This document shows, piece by piece, positions 7,176-15,930 of a stretch of DNA of 21,282 bases. A program made the position numbers and the translations under genes. Each line of letters begins with the position of its first letter. Position 1 is the first letter of the stretch. The notes beneath the pieces were generated by a model. That model did no database searches. It saw only the letters and a program-made list of their open reading frames with translations, and was not told where the DNA came from. This DNA is from Cylindrotheca closterium (lineage: Eukaryota > Bacillariophyta > Bacillariophyceae > Bacillariales > Bacillariaceae): assembly GCA_933822405.4 (NCBI GenBank), contig CAKOGP040001745.1, positions 1 to 21,282 of the forward strand. Direction: 5' to 3'.

Positions 7176-10001
7176 ATGTTCCGCGGATCTGCTATCTTTG
7201 TCGACAATGCGACAGGATATATCTTCGTTCAACATCAGAAATCCCTGAACACCCACGAAACATTATGGGCCAAGGAAATGTATGAGGCGAATTGTCGTGA
7301 CCTTGGTGTCGTTCCTCAAAAATACCGCAGTGACAACGCTGCTGTCTTCCACAGCCACGAATACAAGCAACATCTTGAAGCCTTCAGTCAAACTCAAAAG
7401 TTCGCTGGTGTCGGCCAACACCATGCCAATGGCATCGTCGAAAAGGCCATTCAGGACATTCAATCTACTGCCCGCACATTACTCATTCACCTTGCCATCC
7501 GTTGGCCCGAACAAGCCGATCTCGCTCTCTGGCCAATGGCCATTGACCATGCAGTCTTCCTCCACAACCACCTCCCCGACGTCGACACTGGTCTCACACC
7601 CAGGGACAAATTCTCCCGCCAACGTTGGCCCCACTCCAAATATCACGATATCCATGTGTTTGGATGCCCCACCTACGTTCTCGACAAGAAAATCGCAGAT
7701 GGTAAGACTCTCCCCAAGTTCTTGCCACGCTCCGAACGCTACGTTCACCTTGGGTTCAGTCCTTTTCATGCAAGCACAGTGCCGCTGGTCCTCAACCCTC
7801 GCACCGGTGAAATCACACCCCAATTCAATTGCATCTTTGATGACTGGTTTGCCACATTATCCGCCAACGTTGACGATGTCCCCACCTTCATGGAGGAACA
7901 GTGGCAGCATCTCTTCGGTGACTCCCAATTTCAATTTCCCACCGATGATAATGATCCTCCTTCCTTGACACCTCAATCTCAAGTCCCCCTATCTTATGAG
8001 CCTTCCGCTCTTGATTCCTTTGAACCTTCCACCAGCCGCTACGCCGGCACCCAACCTACCCTTTCTGATCCCTCCGTTTTCCGTGAACCCTCCCAACCTT
8101 CGTTTGAGAGGGAGAGTGTGTCAGTTGAGAGGGAGCAGTCTCCTCCCGCCAATATTCCTACATCCACAAATACTGGCAATCCTACTCCATCACCCCTTCA
8201 GAGGGAGCAACAAACTCAGTCAAAGAGTCCCCATATAACGGCACGCGAAACTCCCATTGACCTACCATCATCATCAATTCCGCCAACATCATCATCCGGA
8301 CCACCATTGCGACGCAGTACACGATCCACCAGAGGTAAACCGGCTCCCATTCTCGATCCCAACCCCCATTCTAAGACCTACGTCTCCAAACCTTTGCCAT
8401 CCTCCAACTTGGCCGAGATCAATCCATCAAACGATCCCGACTTCAATGACACCGAAAACCTCCATTCGTTCCCAAAGGACACTCCATTTCTTGCCAACGA
8501 GGATCTGGTATTGACCACCAGCCATCCTTCATACAGACGATTCAAGACTCAACCAGAGTCAGATGATGGTGGTATTTGTGGATTCTATGACCTCCATTTC
8601 TCCTACCTTGGCTACACCACCACAAACACTCCCAAATTTGTGTTTCTTGACAGCAAGGCACCACCTGATTCGATCGAATTTCTCAAAACTGGCACCACCG
8701 ACCCTGATATTTTAAGCTGGGATGAAGCTATGGCTGGTCCTGATCGAGACAAGTGGCGTGAGGCTGCCTTGAAGGAGATCAGAGCACTCGAACACAAGCG
8801 CACATGGTTGGAAGCCCCAGAATCCAATGCCACAGTCAGAGTAATTCCTGGCACTTGGGTTTTTCGAGTCAAACGCGCGCCAGATGGATCCATCATCAAA
8901 TTCAAGGCCAGATGGGTATTACGAGGTGATCTTCAGGACCTGGACATGGACACCACCGCTGAAGTCGTCGCTTGGTCCTCGGTCCGCACATTTATGGTCC
9001 TTAGTCTCAAGCTTGGATGGGTCATGAAGTCGATCGATTTCACCAATGCCTTTCTCCATGCCAAACTACCAGACAATCTGGAAATGTTTGCTCACCTACC
9101 AAGAGGTTTCTACTCTAATATGAGAAGTATCACTGGTGAACGAACAGTACTACACCTCAAGAAGTCTACATATGGGACAACTATTGCTCCAAGGCTATGG
9201 TACGAACATTTAATGAAGGCATTTCACGAGCTTGGATTTGAAAGCTCCTCCTACGATAAATGCTTCCTTATTCGCAAAGACATGATGATTGTCGTTTATG
9301 TCGACGACTGCGGTATCAGCACTGACAAACCAGAGAAAATCGATGAACTTGTCAACCAGCTGAAAGAAAAGGGATTTGATTTGGAGATTGAAGGCGACTT
9401 TGAAACGTTTCTTGGAGTCGAAATTCGCCAGATGAAGGATGGTAGATACCACCTCCTTCAAGAAGGGCTCATCAAGAAGGTGCTCGAAGCCGCCAAGATG
9501 ACCGACTGCAGTCCCAATCACGTTCCGGCTGCACCAACCCCACTAGGAAAGGACCCTAACGGAGAACCTTGGTCCCAACATCCCTGGCGCTACAGCTCAA
9601 TCGTTGGGATGCTAATCTACCTCTGCACAAATACTCGCCCAGACATCAGCTATGCAGTCTCCTGTGCGGCCCGCTTCAACAGCAATCCAAAAGTCAGCCA
9701 TGCCACCGCCGTCAAGACAATCCTTCGTTACCTCAAGAAGACATCCGACAAAGGGTTGATTGTGAACTTTAATGGGACTCTTGACCTTGAAGCATACTGT
9801 GATGCAGATTTTGCAGGACTGTTCAAATCTGAGGCTCCATATGATCCAGCAGTGTCTCGGTCTCGTGGCGGATATATCATTTTCCTTGGAGGAGTTCCTC
9901 TCATTTGGAAAAGCTCGCTCTTATCGTGCATTACTCTCAGCACTCTCGAGGCTGAATATGTTCAACTTTCTCGCTCCATGACGGTTCTTCTGGGGCTCTA
10001 G
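7176..10001 (+). CDS. Copia Pol of element B2: integrase core, RT, RNase H
   Basis: This polyprotein would integrate and copy element RNA. The frame is open upstream to about 7119 (TAVPGRTYTGYGKGHKSE), so ATG 7176 is only the first methionine, not a natural start. The first catalytic Asp and the zinc-binding N-terminus of integrase are lost at the inversion junction. What remains is Asp in SDNAAVF (7332) and Glu in NGIVEKAI (7440), with exactly 35 residues between them (D35E). A Pro/Ser-rich linker follows with repeated ERE motifs and an RRSTRSTRGKPAP basic patch. RT runs from about 8800 with the polymerase Asp in SIDFTNAF (9036) and YVDD at 9297-9308. RNase H shows AYCDADFAG (about 9797) and STLEAEY (about 9940). 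The reading frame ends at TAG 9999-10001, but homology continues in the same frame to 10340. Confidence 0.9.
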   Translation: MFRGSAIFVDNATGYIFVQHQKSLNTHETLWAKEMYEANCRDLGVVPQKYRSDNAAVFHSHEYKQHLEAFSQTQKFAGVGQHHANGIVEKAIQDIQSTARTLLIHLAIRWPEQADLALWPMAIDHAVFLHNHLPDVDTGLTPRDKFSRQRWPHSKYHDIHVFGCPTYVLDKKIADGKTLPKFLPRSERYVHLGFSPFHASTVPLVLNPRTGEITPQFNCIFDDWFATLSANVDDVPTFMEEQWQHLFGDSQFQFPTDDNDPPSLTPQSQVPLSYEPSALDSFEPSTSRYAGTQPTLSDPSVFREPSQPSFERESVSVEREQSPPANIPTSTNTGNPTPSPLQREQQTQSKSPHITARETPIDLPSSSIPPTSSSGPPLRRSTRSTRGKPAPILDPNPHSKTYVSKPLPSSNLAEINPSNDPDFNDTENLHSFPKDTPFLANEDLVLTTSHPSYRRFKTQPESDDGGICGFYDLHFSYLGYTTTNTPKFVFLDSKAPPDSIEFLKTGTTDPDILSWDEAMAGPDRDKWREAALKEIRALEHKRTWLEAPESNATVRVIPGTWVFRVKRAPDGSIIKFKARWVLRGDLQDLDMDTTAEVVAWSSVRTFMVLSLKLGWVMKSIDFTNAFLHAKLPDNLEMFAHLPRGFYSNMRSITGERTVLHLKKSTYGTTIAPRLWYEHLMKAFHELGFESSSYDKCFLIRKDMMIVVYVDDCGISTDKPEKIDELVNQLKEKGFDLEIEGDFETFLGVEIRQMKDGRYHLLQEGLIKKVLEAAKMTDCSPNHVPAAPTPLGKDPNGEPWSQHPWRYSSIVGMLIYLCTNTRPDISYAVSCAARFNSNPKVSHATAVKTILRYLKKTSDKGLIVNFNGTLDLEAYCDADFAGLFKSEAPYDPAVSRSRGGYIIFLGGVPLIWKSSLLSCITLSTLEAEYVQLSRSMTVLLGL
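8103..8212 (+). promoter_or_regulatory. Internal polypurine-tract copies in the Pol linker
   Basis: TTTGAGAGGGAGAGT at 8103-8117 is identical for 15 bases to the 3' polypurine tract and LTR start at 10351-10365. TTGAGAGGGAG recurs at 8125-8135 and CAGAGGGAG at 8204-8212. They encode the ERE/QRE pieces of the linker. They may be internal plus-strand priming sites (a central PPT, as in Ty1 and lentiviruses) or coincidental repeats of a codon pattern. Confidence 0.45.
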
Positions 10002-10340
10002 AATCTAATCGAAGAACTTCTTCCACGGCTCCAACTTCCAAACTTGACCGCTTTTGTTCGCTCCATCATCTTCGAAGACAATGCTGGTGCACTACTTCTC
10101 GCTATCAGTCAACGAATCACCAATCGCACCCGCTATTTGAGCCAGTTCTATCATCATTTCTGGTCCTTTGTCCATCGCCCTCAAGATGGCCCTCCTCAAA
10201 ATAACCCCAATGGTCCTTGGCATGACGGAAAAATCAAAGTATCCAAGATTACCACTGATAAGCAACGAGCAGACATCTTCACTAAAGGTCTGACTCGAGT
10301 TCCCTTCGAACGCAACCGATTCTCCATCAACGGATGGTAA
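10002..10340 (+). pseudogene. RNase H end of element B2 Pol, after an in-frame stop
   Basis: This is the same frame as the preceding Pol gene, separated only by TAG 9999-10001. It carries the next RNase H acidic residue (FEDNAGALLLA, about 10072) and the usual Copia C-terminal motif ADIFTKGL (about 10270), and ends at TAA 10338-10340. The stop is most simply a point mutation (for example from CAG, AAG or TGG). Twenty-two bases separate this end from the LTR, and the polypurine tract lies in them. Confidence 0.8.
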
Positions 10341-10350
10341 TCATTCTCTC

Positions 10351-10362
10351 TTTGAGAGGGAG
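10351..10362 (+). other. Polypurine tract of element B2
   Basis: TTTGAGAGGGAG directly abuts the 3' LTR at 10363. This is the position where plus-strand DNA synthesis is primed, and it fixes AGTCGG as the LTR start. Confidence 0.85.
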
Positions 10363-10754
10363 AGTCGGAATATATATTCCGATGCGACACGTGTGATACT
10401 CCACAACACGTGTCATATACAAACGAAAATCCCACGATCCACATTTTCGTGTGAAACCAAAAAATCACATACTCAACACAAGCCGTTGAACTTTCGGTGC
10501 ATCAATCTTCATGTGATTGTTTGAACACATTGAAATAAGCGAATAGTTAACACGATGAATGGCAGTTGAACCTATGAACACGGAGTCTAGCAATCGGAGA
10601 CGTCGCTAAACTCAACAAGTTCTCACTGCCATATCGTCACAATTTTAGTAAATCTGCACTTTTACATCAAACTATTGTCTCACAAGTTTTATACTTCTAT
10701 CAAAGTACTTTGCTCCAAATACATAACAGCTCTGTCTACAGATATTTTCTGTCT
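10363..10754 (+). repeat. 3' LTR of B2, complete
   Basis: This is the reference copy of the 392-bp LTR, AGTCGG...CTGTCT, bounded by the polypurine tract on the left and the GTCAC duplication on the right. It has the 18-bp palindrome at 10365-10382 and ACACGTGT boxes at 10387-10394 and 10406-10413. A GACGTC core (bZIP-type, ACGT) lies near 10600. The terminal dinucleotides AG/CT form a minimal inverted repeat in place of TG/CA. Confidence 0.92.
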
Positions 10755-10759
10755 GTCAC
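10755..10759 (+). repeat. Target site duplication of B2, right copy (GTCAC)
   Basis: This is identical to 6371-6375 and directly follows the LTR end. Confidence 0.85.
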
Positions 10760-11112
10760 TTTCCGATGCCTGTATTCACCTTGGGGATATAGATGCTGTA
10801 TCTAGCAACCTCCTCAATATTCAGCAACGAGCACTAGGAGTGAAGCAATATGGTGTTGCACTTTCAGTGTATTTGTGTTATGGAATTGCGTCAATGGAAC
10901 TATTCTGGTACATTGTAGGCCTTTGTTAACTTGTGGCAAGTCATACTAGGGCAATACGAACAGAAGGTCTTTCCAATGCAGAGAGACAGGCAAAAGCTGG
11001 CACCGCGTTGAAGGAATTTTCAAATACAAGGTTGGTGGCTCTAATTCAATTTGTTGGGACTTTGATTGAAGCGAATTATATGAGCAAGCACAAGAAAATG
11101 TATCATGTATAA
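10760..11112 (+). pseudogene. Unrecognised host reading frame, 3' side of the B2 insertion
   Basis: This continues the frame that enters the target site at 6375. It reads LSDACIHLGDIDAVSS to a TAA at 10927-10929. In the same frame it continues VASHTRAIRTEGLSNAERQA to SKHKKMYHV and a TAA at 11110-11112. The charged, alanine-rich composition after the stop looks like real protein, so a nonsense mutation or an unrecognised intron near 10915-10940 is possible (a GT...AG pair exists there but is only about 26 bp apart). No family is recognised. It ends 28 bp from the end of the leftward frame at 11141, a tail-to-tail arrangement expected of compact algal genes. Confidence 0.4.
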
Positions 11113-11140
11113 TTATTTTATATAATGGCAATGCCTGCAG

Positions 11141-11521
11141 TTACTGTTCTTCTGCCCCAACCTTTCGCTTCTTTGGTCTTCTACTTTGATGCAATCCAGT
11201 AAAATCCTGGTTCACACTTGAAGGGCTCAGGCTCCCCTTTGATCTATTTTCTTTCTCCTCCTCTGTCTCTTTCGTTACCTGCAAACGGAACAAGTCCCAG
11301 CTTTTTGCAGTGCTTTATCGAACATCGTCAAATATTGTTCCTATTTTTTTTTCATCTTTTAGTTTCTTGACCTTCTTCTTCTGTGTATCTTTCTGTTTCT
11401 TGAGTTGTTGCTCCTTTTCTTGAAGGGCTTCATCAAGGGTGAGTAAATCTCGCCTTTTCTTGTCAAGTTGACTCTTCTGCAGCTCTTTGCATGGCTCAGG
11501 CCAGAGACAAAGAAGTGTCAC
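11141..11521 (-). pseudogene. Unrecognised lysine-rich nuclear-type protein, C-terminal part
   Basis: A minus-strand frame runs from about 11521 to TAA at 11141-11143, with one internal TAA at 11315-11317. The first part is a highly charged coiled-coil stretch (LDEALQEKEQQLKKQKDTQK, then KLKDEKKIGTIFDDV). After the stop the same frame reads VTKETEEEKENRSKGS and ends RRPKKRKVGAEEQ. PKKRKV matches the classical monopartite nuclear localisation signal, so a nuclear protein is inferred. Its upstream part is missing: at about 11500-11525 the sequence passes into the LINE-type element, which probably interrupted the gene. The internal stop could instead belong to an intron. Confidence 0.4.
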
Positions 11522-12774
11522 ATGCCGTTTGGTGCCCGGACTCAGTTTGTCTACGATTGGGGGGCCATTACGAAGGGAAACCTAGGTGACCTCTCGCAAC
11601 CAGGAGGGCAGTGGAATGTCATCATTAGGAAACTCATCAACACCCATGACACTACCTCCCAGACCTGCACCTCCCTGGCTCCACTGTTTCCTATCCAAGG
11701 CATGCTGACCAAGATCCTGATTCCAAAGTACTGTAACAAGGGCAAGGGCAAATCCCTCCTCCAATTCCTCTATGCGATTCAGTTCATACCAGCGGTCAAG
11801 AAACCTTCACCTGCTCAGCCTGAACAATCCGCAACACAGGATGCCAACACTCCAGATTCTCCGTTGCCACCTTCTGTGTCTTCTACTCCTCCAGCAACAA
11901 CACCGACCAACCCAAGTGGAACTGCTCCCACCACAGCTCAGCCAACTCTACCCGCCCCATCCACCAAGCGTGTCAGTCGCAAGGGGTCTAAGAATCGCCA
12001 GGCCAAGCAACCTCTTGAGACACCTACCGAGACGCCTCAGGCTAAGTTTACACCCCAGTCAGCAACCAACCCTCCTACGGAGTCTTCCGCTCAGGCGAAA
12101 CTTTCTGCATCTGAGCAGCCCCTGGTCACTGAGGCATTTGATTGCAGTGCATGGCTTGCGGCAATGGATGCGGAACTGATCCAGGGCCCAGCCGGTCTCT
12201 TCCAAATGATCCTACCAGGCGCAATTGATGGCTTCTATGTGTTTGTTGTGCGCTAAAAGTTTGCCTCATTGGCACAGGAAGGCGGCCTTCCTTATTTCTC
12301 ACCTTGAGTTAAGACAGGACCTGAAGCACAGAGGAAGACATGCCGCACCTGGCTCTGCTTGGACCACTATAAATTGAACGGTTACCAACGCTATGACCTG
12401 GGACCAACGCCAACATCGTGCAATCTTGGAGTATGAGCGGGACGTCGATTTGGACCAGCAAGTGGAGAAGGATGATAATGAGTGGATTGAGAAGCTCCTC
12501 GCAGCAGAGCAGGCTTCTCCGGAATTTGAGGGCACTATCACGATTGACCTGTCGATGCCAGCTGCCAAGGATATGGATGACAGGGCTACAGTAGGCAGCA
12601 CTATTGGAGAACATGAAAGCGGATATCAACAACCTTTGCACAGAATTAGAGACTGCGGCGGAAGAACTGGCTCAAGCTAAGGATGCGGAGGCTGCCAAGG
12701 CTGCCCATATCCTTGAATTGGAGGCCAAAATGGCGGAACAAGCCCTCCTCCAGCAAGGCAACATCATCGGCTGA
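11522..12774 (+). pseudogene. LINE ORF1-like protein, frameshifted
   Basis: The first frame reads MPFGARTQFVYDWGAITKGN, then IIRKLINTHD, and continues into a Pro/Thr/Ser/Gln-rich low-complexity region (about 11800-12120) with a basic patch KRVSRKGSKNRQAK. It ends at TAA 12254-12256. Coding character continues in another frame from about 12305 (LRQDLKHRGRHAAPGSAW), through a stop near 12375, to MTWDQRQHRAILEYERD at 12393. A further shift near 12610 leads into a regular coiled coil (AEELAQAKDAEAAKAAHILE) that ends at TGA 12772-12774. A disordered basic region followed by a coiled coil fits a nucleic-acid-binding LINE ORF1, but no zinc knuckle or RRM is visible. The assignment relies on its place before the endonuclease. 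Confidence 0.55.
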
Positions 12775-12960
12775 CAGTGGGGTACCCCCCGACGGTGGTC
12801 CCTAACCACCAACGGTCCCGTCATGCAAGGTTGCGGCGTTTGACGGAAGGCCAAGGTCAAATTCTACGCAACCAACACACATCCAGCCAGGCGGCCCACT
12901 CCTTGCTGGATGCTTATTTAAACTCTCTCCCTCCCGGTAACTCACGCCAGCAGTCTCCTT

Positions 12961-14393
12961 GTGTTACCCGGGTCCTTTTTCAAATGTTCAGGGTCTTCCA
13001 TTTCCATGACACATGAGAAACAAAAAGGGCTCTTCAAGTGTTGGACGGATGAGAGAGTGGGCATTACATTGCTGGCTGAAGTTAACCTTCAATGGTCAGC
13101 AGTGCCCAGAGGACACAAGTTGTTTGATTGGGTCAAGTCCTTCACTAACCAGGGACATTTCTCTTCAGTGTCTTACTACAAACACCAGGAGTTTCCAACT
13201 CCCTCAGCGCATCAATGGGGCAGATGTTCTGCTACATTACTCAACAAGGTCGCGCTCGGTGCAAAGTCAGGCGGCAAAGATGAGACAGGGCTAGGTTCTC
13301 TTGGATCAAGATCCGGGGTAGGGATATCCGACAACAGGAGTCTCAGACGGCTGGTCCTTTAGATCTTGTGGTGGTTTTTGCATATCGTCCGAACAAGGAA
13401 GGCATCAATGCTGGTAGTGTTTGGAACTACCAACGGAATTACTGGCTGAGCAAGGGGGTGACTATGGATCCCGGTGACAAGCTCACACTGGATTTGGTGG
13501 ACCTGATCAAACAATGGAAAGTGGAAGGGTGTGAGATTCTCCTTGGGTTAGATGCAAACAAAGATGTCTCCTACAACTCTCCCTCTTCATTCCGCCAAGA
13601 GATGCGGTCAGAAGGTCTGACCAAGGCCATCTTACGCCGACTTCAGGGCCCTTACCCAGCGACAACCCAAAGTCGGACGACGGATACTCCCATCGACGGT
13701 ATATTTGTGACCGACGGCGTCCGTGTAAGGGCAGGTGGATACTTGGACTTTCAGCAGTATTTGAAGTCGGACCACAGGGGACTCTGGATTGACATTGACC
13801 TGGAAGCGACTCTTGAGGCCCCACCGGTGACCTCTTCCTTCCAACCACGTTGGTTGACACTGGCCGATGGTCGGTCTGTCGACCGCTATATTAAGGCTGC
13901 AGAAGCAGGCTACCGGCATTTCCGCCTTCCCCAACGCTTGACCCAATTAGCGGAGGATATTTTGGTCCAGGACGGTTACCTTACGGCGAATCAAAAAGCT
14001 CGATTCAACACCATTCATCGCCAGGCCTATGAGATCCGCCGAAAGGCTGAGCGCAACTGCCGGAAACTGTCGATGGGTAAGGTGCACTGGTCACCACAAA
14101 TGCAGCAGAAATGGGATAGATTGCACCTTTACCAGCTCCTAATCTTGGGCCATAAACAGGTCAGGACTAGTTCACGGAAGGTACGGCGTTTGTTGAAGAA
14201 GACCGGGCTGAGCGATGCATGGAAATTATCCAAAGCTGACCTACAGGCAAAGTGGTACCATGAACATCAAGCCTACAAAGATGTCAAGCGGAAGCGTGCC
14301 CATCAGTGGCGCCTGGAATATCTGGAGACTCGATTGGCAGCGGTCCAGAGTGCAAAGAAGGGCAACATCAAAGCTCGTACCAGACGGACTTGA
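12961..14393 (+). pseudogene. LINE ORF2, AP-endonuclease domain and downstream region
   Basis: This encodes an exonuclease-endonuclease-phosphatase fold enzyme that would nick target DNA for target-primed reverse transcription. Recognisable motifs are LLAEVNLQW (metal-binding Glu near 13078), GRDIRQQ (about 13315), LLGLDANKDV (Asp and Asn near 13551), DGIFVTDGV (about 13695) and the catalytic SDHRGLW (Asp-His near 13770). A frameshift near 13295 separates the two halves; after it the frame reads WIKIRGRD and runs on to VVVFAYRPNKEG. The usual N-terminal Asn-containing motif of the domain is not clear. After the domain comes about 200 residues of Arg/Lys-rich helical sequence, as is common between endonuclease and RT. 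The frame stops at TGA 14391-14393. Confidence 0.75.
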
Positions 14394-15048
14394 GTCCAGA
14401 GGATGGCACAAAAAGAGGAGACCCGACGGCGACGGAAAGCTCAAGGCAAAGGCTTCTCCGGTGGCCTCCAGCAGATCAAAGTGGCACAGGTGGCACAGGA
14501 TGGTACCTCCCATTGGGTAACATGCCAGTCTAAATGTCTTGTGGAAGAAGGCTGCATGCAAGAGAACCGGCTCCGGTATGACCAGACCCGCTACCCCTCC
14601 CCCACTCCACCCATGACTGAACCTCTGTACTTCAATGGCCCCAACGCCAAAGGGAACAGCCAAGCACTGCTCTGGGGTCTCTATGAAGGTGAGACAGTGG
14701 ATCCTTACCTGGTGTCATTCCTGGACCATTGCTGACGGCCGGAGGGCTTGGAAGACCAACCACTGGAAGTGGATCTGGAGGACCATGTTAGCTTCTGGCG
14801 TAAGATGGGGGAACACAAAGGTTCAGAGCCATACGGCTTGCATAATGGCCATTTCAAAGGGGGAGTGGCATCCAACTTGCTCGCCTGCTGCGACACGATC
14901 TTTTGCTCCATCCTTTTTGCCACAGGATTTGTCCCAGCCCAGTGGTGCCACTTGCTTAATTGAGAAGAAACCAGGCGAGATTCGGGTGGACCTCATGTGC
15001 ATGATTCAAATGATGAATTTGGAGCTGCAGGCCAACAACAGGAGATAA
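14394..15048 (+). pseudogene. LINE ORF2 continuation, N-terminal RT fragment
   Basis: Beyond TGA 14391-14393 the same frame continues (MAQKEETRRRRKAQGKGFSG, then CMQENRLRYDQTRYPSPTPP) to a second TGA at 14733-14735. It then reads DHVSFWRKMGEHKGSEPYGL, HNGHFKG and FATGFVPAQW to 14963. A shift near 14955 gives IEKKPGEIRVDLMCMIQMMN. The pattern of Ser/Gly-Leu-His-x-Gly-His-x-Lys, then Lys-Lys-Pro-Gly-x-Ile-Arg, matches the fingers region of non-LTR reverse transcriptases. The polymerase-site motif (FADD-like) is absent because the homology ends at about 15048. Confidence 0.65.
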
Positions 15049-15399
15049 TAATAACTGAGACATTATTGTGAATTTCAGAAATTCTGCCCACCAAATAAAG
15101 GGGATAAACCCAACCCTGGAAATCACTTAATTCTGATTTATCGACTTAATTCTGATTTATCGACTTACTAAAAAATTATTTACGCTTTTTATTTGCGCGC
15201 GAGTGACTTCTCCCTCCAGAGACGAAAAGAAGATGGTGCAACAAGCTGAGGGCAACCTTCCCTAAGATGAAGATCAAGATCTCAAGGGACAAGTAATCTT
15301 CAAAAACGGCACACCGGGTGGCACATGCAGAGGTGGGCAGTATTTTGATTTTAACTTGAGCTACTGAGATACCGCTGGCATAAGATCACTACACTCGAT
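15049..15399 (+). other. AT-rich stretch without a gene; 19-bp tandem duplication
   Basis: ACTTAATTCTGATTTATCG occurs twice in tandem at 15125-15162, followed by a partial third copy (ACTTA). No coding frame with recognisable content is seen. A CG-rich patch (GCGCGCGAG) lies near 15196. Confidence 0.6.
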
Positions 15400-15924
15400 A
15401 TGCAGAATTATGCCAGTGCCAAGTTGAACAAGACTGCAACTGAAGGGACAATTTTTGAACTCTTCGTCTACATTCCAAGGCGTCAAGCGCCTCATGTACA
15501 ACGACTAAGAAGAGCCACTGCCCCTGTAATTCAACGGAAGAGGGAACCGCTTCGCCAGCATGCAGCAGCAAACAATCTACAAATTGGACCAATTGCTGAA
15601 CACCATTTGGCAACATTCAATGTAAGGGCCCCCAAAGGCACAGAGCTTGCGATCCCGACTGATGCGACAACCCGCCAAGCCCAAGCACTCGATCGCGACC
15701 AAGCACGATTGCAGAATGAGGATGCTCAGGCTCTAGCCGATAGCAACAGTGTGTACAGGCCTGTCGAAATTGAGCTATTTGGTGGTACCAAGGCCATGAT
15801 TTGTATGAACATTGTATTGCTCCGTCAGGCTCTTTCACTTCCGAACCATAAAAGCTTCCACCAAGGCATCTACAATGAGTATACACATCCAGTTCTTCCA
15901 GACGGAGCTGACATGTTGATGTAG
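15400..15924 (+). CDS. Unrecognised 174-residue protein
   Basis: This is a continuous frame from ATG 15400 to TAG 15922-15924, with a reasonable amino-acid composition. It has a basic N-terminal half (PRRQAPHVQRLRRATAP), an Ala/Gln/Asp-rich helical middle (TTRQAQALDRDQARLQNEDA) and a mixed C-terminus (VEIELFGGTKAMICMNIVLL). No signal peptide, transmembrane segment or known motif is evident. It ends seven bases before the end of the transposase fragment on the opposite strand. It could be a host exon or the accessory frame of a decayed transposon. An uninterrupted frame of this length in a region so full of stops is the only argument for it. Confidence 0.4.
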   Translation: MQNYASAKLNKTATEGTIFELFVYIPRRQAPHVQRLRRATAPVIQRKREPLRQHAAANNLQIGPIAEHHLATFNVRAPKGTELAIPTDATTRQAQALDRDQARLQNEDAQALADSNSVYRPVEIELFGGTKAMICMNIVLLRQALSLPNHKSFHQGIYNEYTHPVLPDGADMLM

Positions 15925-15930
15925 ATCACC

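Larger units (their letters stand above)
6376..10754 (+). mobile_element. Copia retrotransposon, element B copy B2
   Basis: A 4.4-kb LTR retrotransposon is bounded by GTCAC duplications. It has a 5' LTR missing its last ~46 bp, an inverted block (6722-7119), integrase, RT and RNase H in Copia order, a polypurine tract and a complete 3' LTR. The two LTRs differ at about ten positions over 346 bp by eye (roughly 3%), which suggests a fairly old insertion. It lacks most of gag, the integrase N-terminus and a usable PBS in the sense direction, and has a stop near the RNase H end, so it cannot move on its own. The same family left the solo LTR-gag fragment at 857-2837. Confidence 0.9.
11522..15048 (+). 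mobile_element. LINE-type non-LTR retrotransposon, 3'-truncated
   Basis: ORF1 with a C-terminal coiled coil is followed by ORF2 with an AP-endonuclease domain and the start of a reverse transcriptase. This is the standard two-ORF layout of endonuclease-carrying LINEs. The left boundary is approximate, being the point where the leftward host frame ends. The right end, about 15048, is where RT homology stops, well before the catalytic motif. No poly(A) or simple 3' repeat follows, and no target duplication was found. The element retains its 5' part and lacks its 3' part, the reverse of the usual LINE truncation. Confidence 0.7.

Noticed and set aside
7282..8514. Second-frame plus-strand ORFs inside pol (7282-7968, 7996-8238, 8257-8514)
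   Set aside because: They are Pro/Ser/His-rich shadows of the integrase-RT frame, which has the D35E and YVDD motifs.
10675..10759. Start of the frame 10675-10929 inside the LTR
   Set aside because: The first 27 codons (reading ALSTDIFCL) are U5 sequence. Only the part after the GTCAC duplication is considered as host frame.
10915..10940. Possible intron GTAGGC...GGCAAG removing the TAA at 10927
   Set aside because: At about 26 bp it is shorter than any typical spliceosomal intron; a nonsense mutation is simpler. It is kept only as a remark.
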